A stretch of 7,442 nt of DNA from AC-52 sp044870295 (GTDB taxonomy: Bacteria; Actinomycetota; UBA4738): assembly GCA_044870295.1 (NCBI GenBank), contig JBIOYQ010000004.1, forward strand, positions 1 through 7,442. Direction: 5' to 3'. Under the pieces are notes generated by a model that ran no database searches, was not told the origin of the DNA, and was given only the letters and a program-made list of their open reading frames with translations. Below are positions 1-5,326 of the stretch, in pieces (the stretch's first letter is position 1; every line of letters begins with the position of its first letter). A program made the position numbers and the translations under genes.

Positions 1-24
1 CCACCCGCCGACAACCCACGGTGC

Positions 25-192
25 TCACGCGCGACCGGCGTGAGCCATGCCATCAGCGTTGACCATGATGCCGGCGTATCCATACGCGGTGCACGAGGAG
101 GTCACAAGGGCAATCCCGGCGACGAACGCAAGCAGGTGGACAGTGTGACGGCCGCCGTCATGTCTGTTCCGCGTCGGGTGCCCCGCATGCAT
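25..192 (-). CDS. Possible small exported or membrane peptide, or decayed gene start (55 aa)
   Basis: I do not recognise this ORF. Read from the ATG at 192, it gives a basic, His/Arg-rich N-terminus of about 19 residues, then a hydrophobic run (LLAFVAGIALVTSSC, residues 20-34), then a short tail ending at a TGA at 27-25. That layout is what a signal peptide looks like, but the residues before the Cys (T-S-S) do not fit a canonical lipobox, so a lipoprotein is not supported. By hand count about three quarters of the codons in the last 44 end in G or C, which favours real or recently real coding. Against it: no Shine-Dalgarno precedes the ATG, and the mature part would be only about 20 residues. 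It may be the broken front of a former secreted-protein gene. Confidence 0.22.
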   Translation of the reverse strand: MHAGHPTRNRHDGGRHTVHLLAFVAGIALVTSSCTAYGYAGIMVNADGMAHAGRA

Positions 193-469
193 CACGCAGG
201 TAATGCTGCCGCTAGGTCTCTGCAGGCGTGCTGAATCAGCTGCTTAGTTGCCTATTCGCGGCAGACTCGGTTTTCGAGAAGGCCCGACGTGACCCCACCG
301 TTGGGCCCGCCTCACGAACTCCGACGCGATATCCGAGACAAGCGGCCGGGTTCGGTCTGCGATCGGTTCAAGGAGCGACTGAACGGATCCCTCCGCAATC
401 AAGTTGTGGCATTCGATGCAAACCGCCCACCAACGCGCGAGTGCTCAGACACCTGGAACCCGACCCTGT

Positions 470-628
470 TCATCCGGCACCGCCTCCACGCTGTACCACC
501 ACCGCGGATCGGCGCTTCCACAAAAGCGAACACTGCTCGGGCACCTGCTCAGGCGCGACGTCGTCCGGAGGTACCAGGTCGAAGGATCCGCCGTACGACT
601 CCATGGCCGCATCATGGTAGAAGGACAT
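470..628 (-). CDS. Possible small hypothetical protein (52 aa)
   Basis: This is an unrecognised ORF starting at the ATG at 628. The first half is acidic and Pro-rich (SFDLVPPDDVAPEQVPEQ, residues 15-32); the second half is basic and Gly-rich. Codon third positions are mostly G or C. The TGA stop overlaps, as ATGA, the ATG of a second tiny minus-strand ORF (399-473, 24 aa), which has a clear GGAGG at 483-487 nine bases before its start. The pair could be two mini-genes, or one longer gene split by a frameshift at about 471. The 52-aa ORF has at best a weak GGAAAA before its start. No domain or homologue comes to mind, so the call rests only on codon bias and the overlap. Confidence 0.2.
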   Translation of the reverse strand: MSFYHDAAMESYGGSFDLVPPDDVAPEQVPEQCSLLWKRRSAVVVQRGGGAG

Positions 629-662
629 TTTTCCGAAAACCGGTGATGGTCCGGATACGCGC

Positions 663-677
663 GATTTGCGGCAAATC
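663..677. promoter_or_regulatory. Perfect 7-bp inverted repeat, possible operator
   Basis: GATTTGC, one spacer base, then GCAAATC. This is a 15-bp palindrome lying about 60-80 bp upstream of the candidate -35 element of the gene at 817. Its AT-rich half-sites stand out from the surrounding sequence, and a dimeric regulator could bind it. The regulator is unknown, and a chance palindrome is possible. Confidence 0.3.
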
Positions 678-740
678 CGGTTGTTCTCGCAAACGGCCCA
701 AGGGGACGTCACGAGTCGACGAAGAAACCGGGAAGCAAAC

Positions 741-765
741 GATTGGGGCTGACGCCGCGGGGTAC
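741..765 (+). promoter_or_regulatory. Candidate stress-sigma (SigB/SigF-type) promoter
   Basis: GATT (741-744), a 15-base spacer, then GGGTAC (760-765). The actinobacterial SigB/SigF consensus is close to GTTT, N13-17, GGGTA, so the match has one mismatch in the -35 and a full -10. Transcription would begin at about 772, leaving a leader of roughly 45 bases before the ATG at 817. The downstream gene belongs to a family often linked to stress, which fits, but the assignment is inferred from pattern only. Confidence 0.4.
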
Positions 766-816
766 TTTTGGAATGTAGTCGCGGCGGTGCGACCGGGCTC
801 TAGAGGAGGGACCCGA

Positions 817-1110
817 ATGGACATTATCGGAGTCATTATCGCGGGCATCATCATCGGCCTGCTCGGAAAGTTCGTTGCGCCTGGGGATAAGGACAACATC
901 CCGATCTGGCTCACCATTGTGTGCGGTATTGGTGGAGTGCTCCTGGGCTGGTATGTCTACGCGGCCTTCGGAGGTGGCACGACTTCCGGGGTTGACTGGG
1001 TGCGTTGGATCGTGGCGGTCGTTGTCGCAGCCGTCTTGGTCGTGATTGCCTCCACAGTCACCGGCAGAAACACGTCCAAGATGTCGAAGTTCAAGTCGAA
1101 GTTCAGCTGA
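817..1110 (+). CDS. GlsB/YeaQ/YmgE-family stress-associated membrane protein (97 aa)
   Basis: A small integral membrane protein of the transglycosylase-associated (Transgly_assoc, YeaQ/YmgE/GlsB) family. Family members are often induced by general stress, but their biochemical role is not established. Three hydrophobic helices are visible: about residues 2-18, 28-50 and 62-82. The family-typical segment NIPIWLTIVCGIGGVLLGW (27-45) follows a charged loop, and the C-terminus is short and Lys-rich. Length is close to, or slightly above, the usual 80-90 residues. The ATG at 817 was chosen because AGAGGAGGG (802-810) lies six bases upstream and because the frame before it, though open from 289, reads as nonsense. 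The gene stands alone, convergent with merR, and a SigB/SigF-like promoter sits upstream. Confidence 0.88.
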   Translation: MDIIGVIIAGIIIGLLGKFVAPGDKDNIPIWLTIVCGIGGVLLGWYVYAAFGGGTTSGVDWVRWIVAVVVAAVLVVIASTVTGRNTSKMSKFKSKFS

Positions 1111-1117
1111 GGTCGCG

Positions 1118-1137
1118 CGGACAGACCCAGGTGTCCG
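1118..1137. terminator. Weak hairpin between convergent genes
   Basis: CGGACA (1118-1123) pairs with TGTCCG (1132-1137) around an 8-base loop, in the 60-bp gap between two genes that face each other. It could act as a shared bidirectional terminator. There is no T-tract on either side and the stem is only 6 bp, so this is a weak call. Confidence 0.25.
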
Positions 1138-1170
1138 GGGTGGCGGGTCGGTGGAGCGGGTGTCGCCGGT

Positions 1171-1968
1171 CTAGGGACGTGAGTCGCGTGTGGTGGAGGG
1201 ATCGGCTGCTCTCTCGATGCGGATCCAGCCCGTCCAGCCGCGTTCGACCGTAAGCTCCTGGAGGCGCTCGACCATGGGGTGGGCGTCGGATGCGAACGAG
1301 TCGAGGAGGGCGACGAACCTGTCGTCGCTCAGGTCCTCGCTCTGTCGGTCCCGCTCCCCGCCCTCGGCCGACTCGTCGGCCATCTCGGCCAACAGGTCGG
1401 CCACGGCCCTCAACCGGTCCTCGTGGATGCCGGCCTCGAGCAGCTCACCGATCAGCCGGTACAGCTGCACCGTCCTCGGATCGTCCAGTCGAGCCATCTT
1501 GTCGACCATGAACTCGGGGATCTTCTCCTGCCAGCGAGCAGCCATGAGAATCCAGCCATCGCGTTCACCCTCGACCACCGCTTGCGAAACGCCGCTGGCG
1601 CGCATCTTGTCGAGATACGGGACCACCTCGCGCGGGACCGCCAATGAGTCACCTGCGGCGAGCCGGGCGATCCGGCGCCGGTGTTCCTGCAGTTCGCGGA
1701 TCCGCGCGCGGAGCCCGGCGTCGATCTGAGCGACCGCCTCGCTGAACTCCTCAGGCGCGGCGTCGAGCAGCTCCTGCACCCGGGCCAGCGGTACGCCGGA
1801 CTCGGCCAGGGTGCGGATCCGGATGAGGCGTACGACGTCGCCGGCGTCGTACGCCCGGTAGCCGGAGCCGTCCCGAGCCGGCTCCGGCATCCGCCCGACG
1901 TTGTGGTAGTGGCGCACCGCGCGCACCGTGACCCCGGCGTACGCCGGCAGCTGGCTGATGGTGATCAT
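1171..1968 (-). CDS. MerR-family transcriptional regulator (265 aa)
   Basis: Probably a dimeric cytoplasmic DNA-binding regulator. Residues 1-70 form the MerR winged helix: a first helix-turn-helix (ISQLPAYAGVTVRAVRHYH, residues 4-22), the wing motif GYRAY (36-40), then RIRTLAESGVPLARVQELL. A long amphipathic, Arg/Glu-rich helix follows (about 75-110), the usual dimer coiled coil. The C-terminal half (about 125-265) is helical and acidic and should carry the ligand domain. There is no Cys anywhere, so it is not a thiol or metal sensor of the MerR/SoxR/CueR type; a small-molecule ligand is more likely. The ATG at 1968 was chosen because the motif begins there, although the frame is open to 2058. 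That start lies 5 bases after the stop of an ABC-2 permease remnant and lacks a clear Shine-Dalgarno, which suggests it was once translationally coupled to a transporter operon. Its present promoter is not evident. Confidence 0.88.
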   Translation of the reverse strand: MITISQLPAYAGVTVRAVRHYHNVGRMPEPARDGSGYRAYDAGDVVRLIRIRTLAESGVPLARVQELLDAAPEEFSEAVAQIDAGLRARIRELQEHRRRIARLAAGDSLAVPREVVPYLDKMRASGVSQAVVEGERDGWILMAARWQEKIPEFMVDKMARLDDPRTVQLYRLIGELLEAGIHEDRLRAVADLLAEMADESAEGGERDRQSEDLSDDRFVALLDSFASDAHPMVERLQELTVERGWTGWIRIERAADPSTTRDSRP

Positions 1969-1976
1969 GATGATCA
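1962..1976. promoter_or_regulatory. TGATCA-TGA-TGATCA repeat over the merR start
   Basis: Two copies of the self-complementary hexamer TGATCA separated by three bases cover both the stop codon of the permease remnant and the start codon of merR. As a symmetric 15-bp site it could be an autoregulatory operator. The coding constraint (permease stop, Met-Ile start) also explains part of it, so the call is tentative. Confidence 0.2.
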
Positions 1977-2162
1977 GACTGCCCGACCCCGCCCGAAGAG
2001 CCGACCGGCCCACCAGAAGCAGAGCACGATGGTCAGGACGCACCAGCCGATCGCCCACCAGACGTCCGAGCCCGGATCCCGCCCTTCGAGGCAGGCGCGC
2101 AGCGTGTCGATGATCGGGGTGAAAGGCTGGTGTTCCGCAAACCAGGCCAGTCCGGGCGGCAT
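1974..2162 (-). pseudogene. ABC-2 transporter permease, C-terminal remnant
   Basis: The 62 residues read here match the end of DrrB-type ABC-2 permeases (drug or polyketide efflux): the loop MPPGLAWFAEHQPFTPIIDT (residues 1-20), an amphipathic turn, then one terminal membrane helix (about 35-54, rich in Trp, Ile and Val) and a basic tail. Whole permeases have about 250-280 residues and six helices, so about three quarters is missing. The frame stays open upstream to a stop at 2268-2270, but from about 2163 outward the translation is Arg/Ser/Pro-rich and no longer permease-like, and no other minus frame resumes the family. This places a break near 2163. The ATG at 2162 is probably an internal Met of the old gene. 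No ATP-binding partner gene is present. The stop codon is 5 bases from merR, as expected for the tail of a transporter-regulator operon. A working 62-aa protein is unlikely. Confidence 0.6.
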
Positions 2163-2203
2163 CGTTCGGGGACGGGACGCGGATCGTGTCCGATTCGACT
2201 CTG

Positions 2204-2320
2204 CGATTCCGCTCCCGGGCCGGGTTCGAGAGCAGCCTGCGCGAGGCGCGCTTTTCGGTTCTGGACGTCAGAGATGCCCCCGACCGGCCTGGGCGTGAGT
2301 TCGTCTTCGTCGCGCAGAGG
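2204..2320 (+). pseudogene. Possible gene tail, resembling the C-terminus of a SAM-dependent methyltransferase
   Basis: In the frame of a GTG at 2186, this part reads GFESSLREARFSVLDV and then RDAPDRPGREFVFVAQR. A helix of the 'LREAGF' kind followed by two short beta strands is how many class I SAM-dependent methyltransferases end, and most of these codons end in G or C. After 2320 the frame runs into Arg/Ala-rich text and a poly-Ala stretch before a stop at about 2453, as though the original stop was lost. There is no SAM-binding motif because the front of the gene is absent. The family assignment is from memory of the pattern only and may be wrong; a chance frame in GC-rich DNA is the alternative. 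Confidence 0.25.
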
Positions 2321-2375
2321 CAGGTTGCTTTTCGTACGGCGTGTCGGCCGGCAGCCGCGGCAGCAGCCGCAGCGG

Positions 2376-2392
2376 GTGAGGGCCGTCCTCAC
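2376..2392. promoter_or_regulatory. Inverted repeat upstream of the oxidoreductase operon, possible operator
   Basis: GTGAGG (2376-2381), five bases, then CCTCAC (2387-2392). The 17-bp dyad sits about 60 bp before the candidate -10 element and 88 bp before the first start codon, a position suited to an activator or repressor of the operon. The binding protein is unknown, and no regulator gene for the operon lies next to it apart from the divergent merR. Confidence 0.28.
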
Positions 2393-2428
2393 GAGCGGCG
2401 ATGGGCCCACCACTCGGGTCCAACGGCC

Positions 2429-2458
2429 CTGAGGCAACCCGGGGCAGCCACCTAGCCT
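2429..2458 (+). promoter_or_regulatory. Candidate promoter of the 2-oxoacid oxidoreductase operon
   Basis: TAGCCT (2453-2458) resembles actinobacterial -10 elements (TAGNNT). At 18 bases upstream, CTGAGG (2429-2434) is a poor -35. Transcription would start near 2465, leaving a very short leader before the GGAGGGAGG ribosome site. The -35 match is weak, so this remains a candidate only. Confidence 0.28.
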
Positions 2459-2479
2459 CGTGGGGGGAGGGAGGCCGCT

Positions 2480-3061
2480 ATGTTCGCTGTACGCATCCAC
2501 GGCCGTGGGGGCCAAGGTGCCGTCACGGCGGCGGAGCTGCTGTCCGTGGCGGCGTTCGACGAGGGCCGCCACGCCCAGGCGTTCCCGACCTTCGGGTCCG
2601 AGCGCACCGGTGCGCCGGTGGTGTCCTTCTGCCGCATCGACGACCGGGCGATCCGGCTCCGTGAGCCGATCACCGACCCGGACGCGCTGATCGTCCAGGA
2701 CCCGACGCTCCTCCATCAGGTCAACCTGTTCGCCGGGCTGAAGTCCGACGGCTTCCTGGTGCTCAACACCTCGCGCACCCTCGACGAGCTCGGGCTCGAG
2801 GGCCTGGTCCAGCGACTGACGCTCGAGCACGCGGTCACCGTGCCCGCCACCGAGATCGCGCGGGAGCACCTCGGTCGTCCGTTGCCCAACGCGGCACTGC
2901 TCGGCGCCTTCGCCGCGCTCACCGGTCAGGTGTCGCTCGGCGCGGTGTGCGACGCGATCCGGGACCGGTTCCCCGACGAGGTCGGTGCCGGCAACGCCCG
3001 GGCCGCCGAGGTCGCCCACGACCACGTCCGCGCGTCGATGAGGAGACTGACTGATGCTTGA
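2480..3061 (+). CDS. porG: 2-oxoacid:acceptor oxidoreductase, gamma subunit (193 aa)
   Basis: This is the gamma subunit of a TPP-dependent 2-oxoacid oxidoreductase (POR/KOR/PadE superfamily). In the family this Rossmann-like domain packs against the alpha/beta core and is implicated in CoA binding during oxidative decarboxylation. The N-terminal signature is complete: IHGRGGQGAVTAAELL (residues 6-21) and AFPTFGSERTGAPV (34-47). A conserved Asn followed by LLGAFA (137-145) sits near the C-terminus, and the length is normal for a separate gamma subunit (about 180-200). The ATG at 2480 follows GGAGGGAGG (2466-2474) by five bases. It is the first gene of the operon, and its last 8 bases overlap the alpha gene. 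I use porG for the family; the real substrate may not be pyruvate. The subunit is separate, not fused to alpha as in mycobacterial-type KorA. Confidence 0.92.
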   Translation: MFAVRIHGRGGQGAVTAAELLSVAAFDEGRHAQAFPTFGSERTGAPVVSFCRIDDRAIRLREPITDPDALIVQDPTLLHQVNLFAGLKSDGFLVLNTSRTLDELGLEGLVQRLTLEHAVTVPATEIAREHLGRPLPNAALLGAFAALTGQVSLGAVCDAIRDRFPDEVGAGNARAAEVAHDHVRASMRRLTDA

Positions 3062-4316
3062 ACAGATCGAGGGCTCGCAGGCGGTGGCCCGCGCAGTCAC
3101 GCTGTGCCGGCCGGAGGTGATCGCGGCCTACCCAATCTCGCCGCAGACGCACATCGTGGAGTCGCTGTCGGACCGGGTCCGGACCGGGGAGCTCGCGTCG
3201 TGCGAGTACCTCATGGTGGAGTCCGAGTTCGGCGCCATGTCGGCGTGCATCGGAGCCTCCGGAGCGGGCGCCCGCACCTACACCGCCACGTCCAGCCAGG
3301 GGCTGCTGTTCATGGCCGAGGCGCTCTTCAACGCCTCCGGCCTCGGTCTGCCCATCGTGATGACGGTGGCCAACCGTGCGATCGGCGCCCCCATCAACAT
3401 CTGGAACGACCACTCCGACGCGATGTCGATGCGGGACTCGGGGTGGATCCAGCTCTACGCCGAGTCGAACCAGGAGGCGCTCGACCTGCACATGCAGGCA
3501 TTCCGCATCGCCGAGCAGGTTTCCCTGCCGGTGATGGTCTGCATGGACGGCTTCGTCCTCACCCACGCCTTCGAGCAGGTGGACCTCCCCACCCAGGAGG
3601 AGGTGGACGCCTTCGTGCCGCCCTTCGTCCCCCAGCAGATGCTCGACCCCGCCGACCCGGTCACGATCGGGGCCATGGTGGGGCCCGAGGCGTTCGCGGA
3701 GGTGAAGTACCTCATGCACGCCAAGCAGATGGCAGCGCTCGACGAGATCCCCCTCATCGCGGACGACTTCCGCACGGCCTTCGGGCGCCGTTCCGGTGGA
3801 CTGCTGAACCCGTACCGTCTCGCGGACGCGGAGACCGTGGTCGTCGCCCTCGGTTCGGTGCTCGGCACGATCGAGGAGGTCATCGACGGCCTGCGTGGTG
3901 AAGGTGTCTCGGTCGGTGCGCTGGGCATCACCTGCTTCCGCCCGTGGCCGGTCTCGGAAGTCCGCGAGGCGTTGCGCCGCGCGAAGCGGGTGATCGTCGT
4001 GGAGAAGGCGTTCGCGGTCGGGGCCGGCGGCATCGTCGGCCAGAACACCCGCGACGCCACTCGGGGCCTCCCGGTGGAGGTGTACGACGTCGTGGCGGGA
4101 CTCGGCGGTCGACCGATCACCCGCGCGTCGCTGCGGCGACTCCTCGACGAGGTGCTCGAGGGGCGGGTCGACCCCCAGCGCCTGCACTTCCTCGACCTCG
4201 ACTTCGAGCTCGTCCAGCGCGAGCTCGAGAGATCCCGACACGGCAAGCGACCGGGCCCGCACGCCGAACACATGCTGCGCGACATCGGCACCGTCGCATC
4301 CGGCGCGTACGAGTAG
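3054..4316 (+). CDS. porA: 2-oxoacid:acceptor oxidoreductase, alpha subunit (420 aa)
   Basis: The alpha subunit supplies the pyrimidine-binding half of the TPP site and contacts the 2-oxoacid carboxylate. Domain I (about residues 1-235) carries YPISPQT (26-32), SEFGAMSACIGASGAGART (57-75), TATSSQGLLFM (77-87) and VANRAIGAPINIWNDHSDAM (105-124). Domain II (about 258-380) starts at TVVVALGSV. By family comparison Glu58 should activate TPP and Arg108 should bind the substrate carboxylate. The canonical pyruvate motif is YPITP; here Thr is replaced by Ser29. The ATG at 3054 has AGGAGA (3041-3046) seven bases upstream and overlaps the gamma stop (ATGCTTGA), which suggests translational coupling. 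The beta gene begins 8 bases after the stop. Length is usual for stand-alone alpha subunits. POR/KOR-family membership is secure; pyruvate, 2-oxoglutarate, branched-chain or aryl 2-oxoacid specificity is open. Confidence 0.93.
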   Translation: MLEQIEGSQAVARAVTLCRPEVIAAYPISPQTHIVESLSDRVRTGELASCEYLMVESEFGAMSACIGASGAGARTYTATSSQGLLFMAEALFNASGLGLPIVMTVANRAIGAPINIWNDHSDAMSMRDSGWIQLYAESNQEALDLHMQAFRIAEQVSLPVMVCMDGFVLTHAFEQVDLPTQEEVDAFVPPFVPQQMLDPADPVTIGAMVGPEAFAEVKYLMHAKQMAALDEIPLIADDFRTAFGRRSGGLLNPYRLADAETVVVALGSVLGTIEEVIDGLRGEGVSVGALGITCFRPWPVSEVREALRRAKRVIVVEKAFAVGAGGIVGQNTRDATRGLPVEVYDVVAGLGGRPITRASLRRLLDEVLEGRVDPQRLHFLDLDFELVQRELERSRHGKRPGPHAEHMLRDIGTVASGAYE

Positions 4317-4324
4317 GGGATGAC

Positions 4325-5326
4325 GTGGCGTACCAGGAGATCAAGCTCTACCAGACCGGCACCTTCGTCGCCGGCAACCGTCTGCTCGACCCCGAGCAGA
4401 GGTCGGTGCAGGCGCGGATGGGTCGTTCCAACTCGCTGACCTCGGGCCACCGGGCCTGCCAGGGATGCGGGGAGGCGCTGGGGGCGCGCTACGTGCTCGA
4501 CGCAGCCATGCGTGCCACAGACGGGAAGATGGTCGCGGTGAACTCGACCGGCTGCCTCGAGGTGTTCTCGACGCCGTACCCCGAGTCGTCGTGGCAGCTC
4601 CCGTGGCTGCACTCCCTGTTCGGCAACGGGCCGGCCGTCGCCGCGGGCGTCGCGGCCGCACTGAAGGCCAAGGGTCGGGAGGACATCCGCGTCGTCGGAC
4701 AGGCCGGCGACGGGGGCACCGTCGACATCGGCTTCGGGACGCTCTCGGGGATGTTCGAGCGCAACGACGACGTGCTCTTCGTCTGCTACGACAACCAGGG
4801 CTACATGAACACCGGCGTGCAGCGGTCCGGTGCGACCCCGCCGGCCGCGCGGACCGCGAACACCAAGGCGCTGGGCCCCGAGCCCGGCAACGCGTTCGGT
4901 CAGGGCAAGAACGTCCCGCTGATCGCGATGGCCCACGAGATCCCCTATGTCGCCACGGCCACCGTCGCCGAGCTGCGCGACCTGGAGTACAAGGTCGAGC
5001 GGGCGATGAGCTTCCGCGGCGCCCGCTACCTGCACGTCTTCGTGCCGTGCCCGCTCGGCTGGGGCGCCGCCTCCGCGGACACGATCAAGCTCGCCCGGCT
5101 GGTCAAGGAGACCGGCATGTTCCCCGTCTTCGAGGCCGAGCGCGGCGAGGTCACCGAGGTCTCGAAGATCCGCAGACGGGTTCCGGTCGAGGAGTACCTC
5201 CGCCCCCAGAAGCGCTACGCCCACCTCTTCGGCGACCCCGGACGGCCCGACATCGTGGCACGGCTGCAGGCGAACGCCGACCGCAACATCGCCCGCTTCG
5301 GGCTCCTCCCGGAAGGCGACGAGTGA
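4325..5326 (+). CDS. porB: 2-oxoacid:acceptor oxidoreductase, beta subunit (333 aa)
   Basis: The beta subunit binds the TPP diphosphate through Mg2+ and holds the proximal [4Fe-4S] cluster that takes electrons from the TPP intermediate. Four Cys are placed as in POR beta subunits: CQGC (45 and 48), Cys77 in NSTGCLEVF and Cys242 in VPCPLGW. The TPP/Mg motif runs from GDGGT (128-132) to YDNQGYMNTG (155-164). The last 50-60 residues are a charged tail that covers the active site in relatives. The GTG at 4325 was chosen because AGGGGA (4315-4320) is four bases upstream and conserved sequence begins just after; an ATG at 4320 is out of frame. The frame is open further upstream only as a shadow of the alpha gene. 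The gene ends in TGATG, overlapping the next start by one base. All cluster ligands and cofactor motifs are intact, so the enzyme should be functional. Confidence 0.93.
   Translation: MAYQEIKLYQTGTFVAGNRLLDPEQRSVQARMGRSNSLTSGHRACQGCGEALGARYVLDAAMRATDGKMVAVNSTGCLEVFSTPYPESSWQLPWLHSLFGNGPAVAAGVAAALKAKGREDIRVVGQAGDGGTVDIGFGTLSGMFERNDDVLFVCYDNQGYMNTGVQRSGATPPAARTANTKALGPEPGNAFGQGKNVPLIAMAHEIPYVATATVAELRDLEYKVERAMSFRGARYLHVFVPCPLGWGAASADTIKLARLVKETGMFPVFEAERGEVTEVSKIRRRVPVEEYLRPQKRYAHLFGDPGRPDIVARLQANADRNIARFGLLPEGDE

Larger units (their letters stand above)
1..816. other. 816-bp stretch without a convincing full-length gene
   Basis: No reading frame here combines a good start, a ribosome site and a recognisable protein. 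The base composition is visibly lower in G+C than the operon at 2480-6954, and long frames that cross it on the plus strand translate to low-complexity Pro/Arg/Thr-rich text. It holds two weak minus-strand small ORFs (25-192 and 470-628, listed separately), a perfect 7-bp-arm palindrome at 663-677 and a candidate promoter at 741-765 for the gene at 817. The rest is unexplained. It could be decayed coding DNA or a long regulatory spacer. Confidence 0.6.
2163..2479. other. Junction and spacer region upstream of the oxidoreductase operon
   Basis: About 317 bases without an intact gene. The left part (to about 2320) contains a plus-strand stretch that looks like a gene tail (listed separately). 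The middle (about 2349-2376) is a GC-rich run built from GCAGCC/GCGGCA units that would encode poly-Ala. The right part (2376-2479) carries a 17-bp inverted repeat, a candidate -10 element and the ribosome site of the operon. The switch from permease-like sequence to this region at about 2163 suggests a deletion or rearrangement. Confidence 0.5.

Noticed and set aside
289..816. Upstream extension of the stress membrane protein frame (176 extra codons)
   Set aside because: The extension is Arg/Pro/Thr-rich with no family similarity, and a strong ribosome site sits just before the ATG at 817.
2349..2376. Short GCAGCC/GCGGCA-rich run considered as a repeat element
   Set aside because: It is an imperfect low-complexity stretch of under 30 bases, and no further copies were seen in the window.
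2033..3100. Minus-strand frame of 355 codons across the junction and the gamma gene
   Set aside because: It is a shadow of gamma on one side and out of frame with the permease remnant on the other, with no protein-like features.
2919..4271. Long open minus-strand frame (450 codons) opposite the alpha gene
   Set aside because: It is antisense to a secure POR alpha gene. Its translation is His/Arg/Asp/Gly-rich with no domain, as expected from the mirror of a GC-rich gene.
3455..5224. Very long open minus-strand frame (589 codons) opposite alpha and beta
   Set aside because: It is open only because stops are rare opposite GC-rich codons. It spans two well-supported genes and shows no recognisable motif.
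4465..5325. Upstream extension of the flavoprotein frame
   Set aside because: The frame is open but overlaps the beta gene in another frame and reads as Arg-rich nonsense. The ATG at 5326 has a ribosome site and begins the conserved protein.
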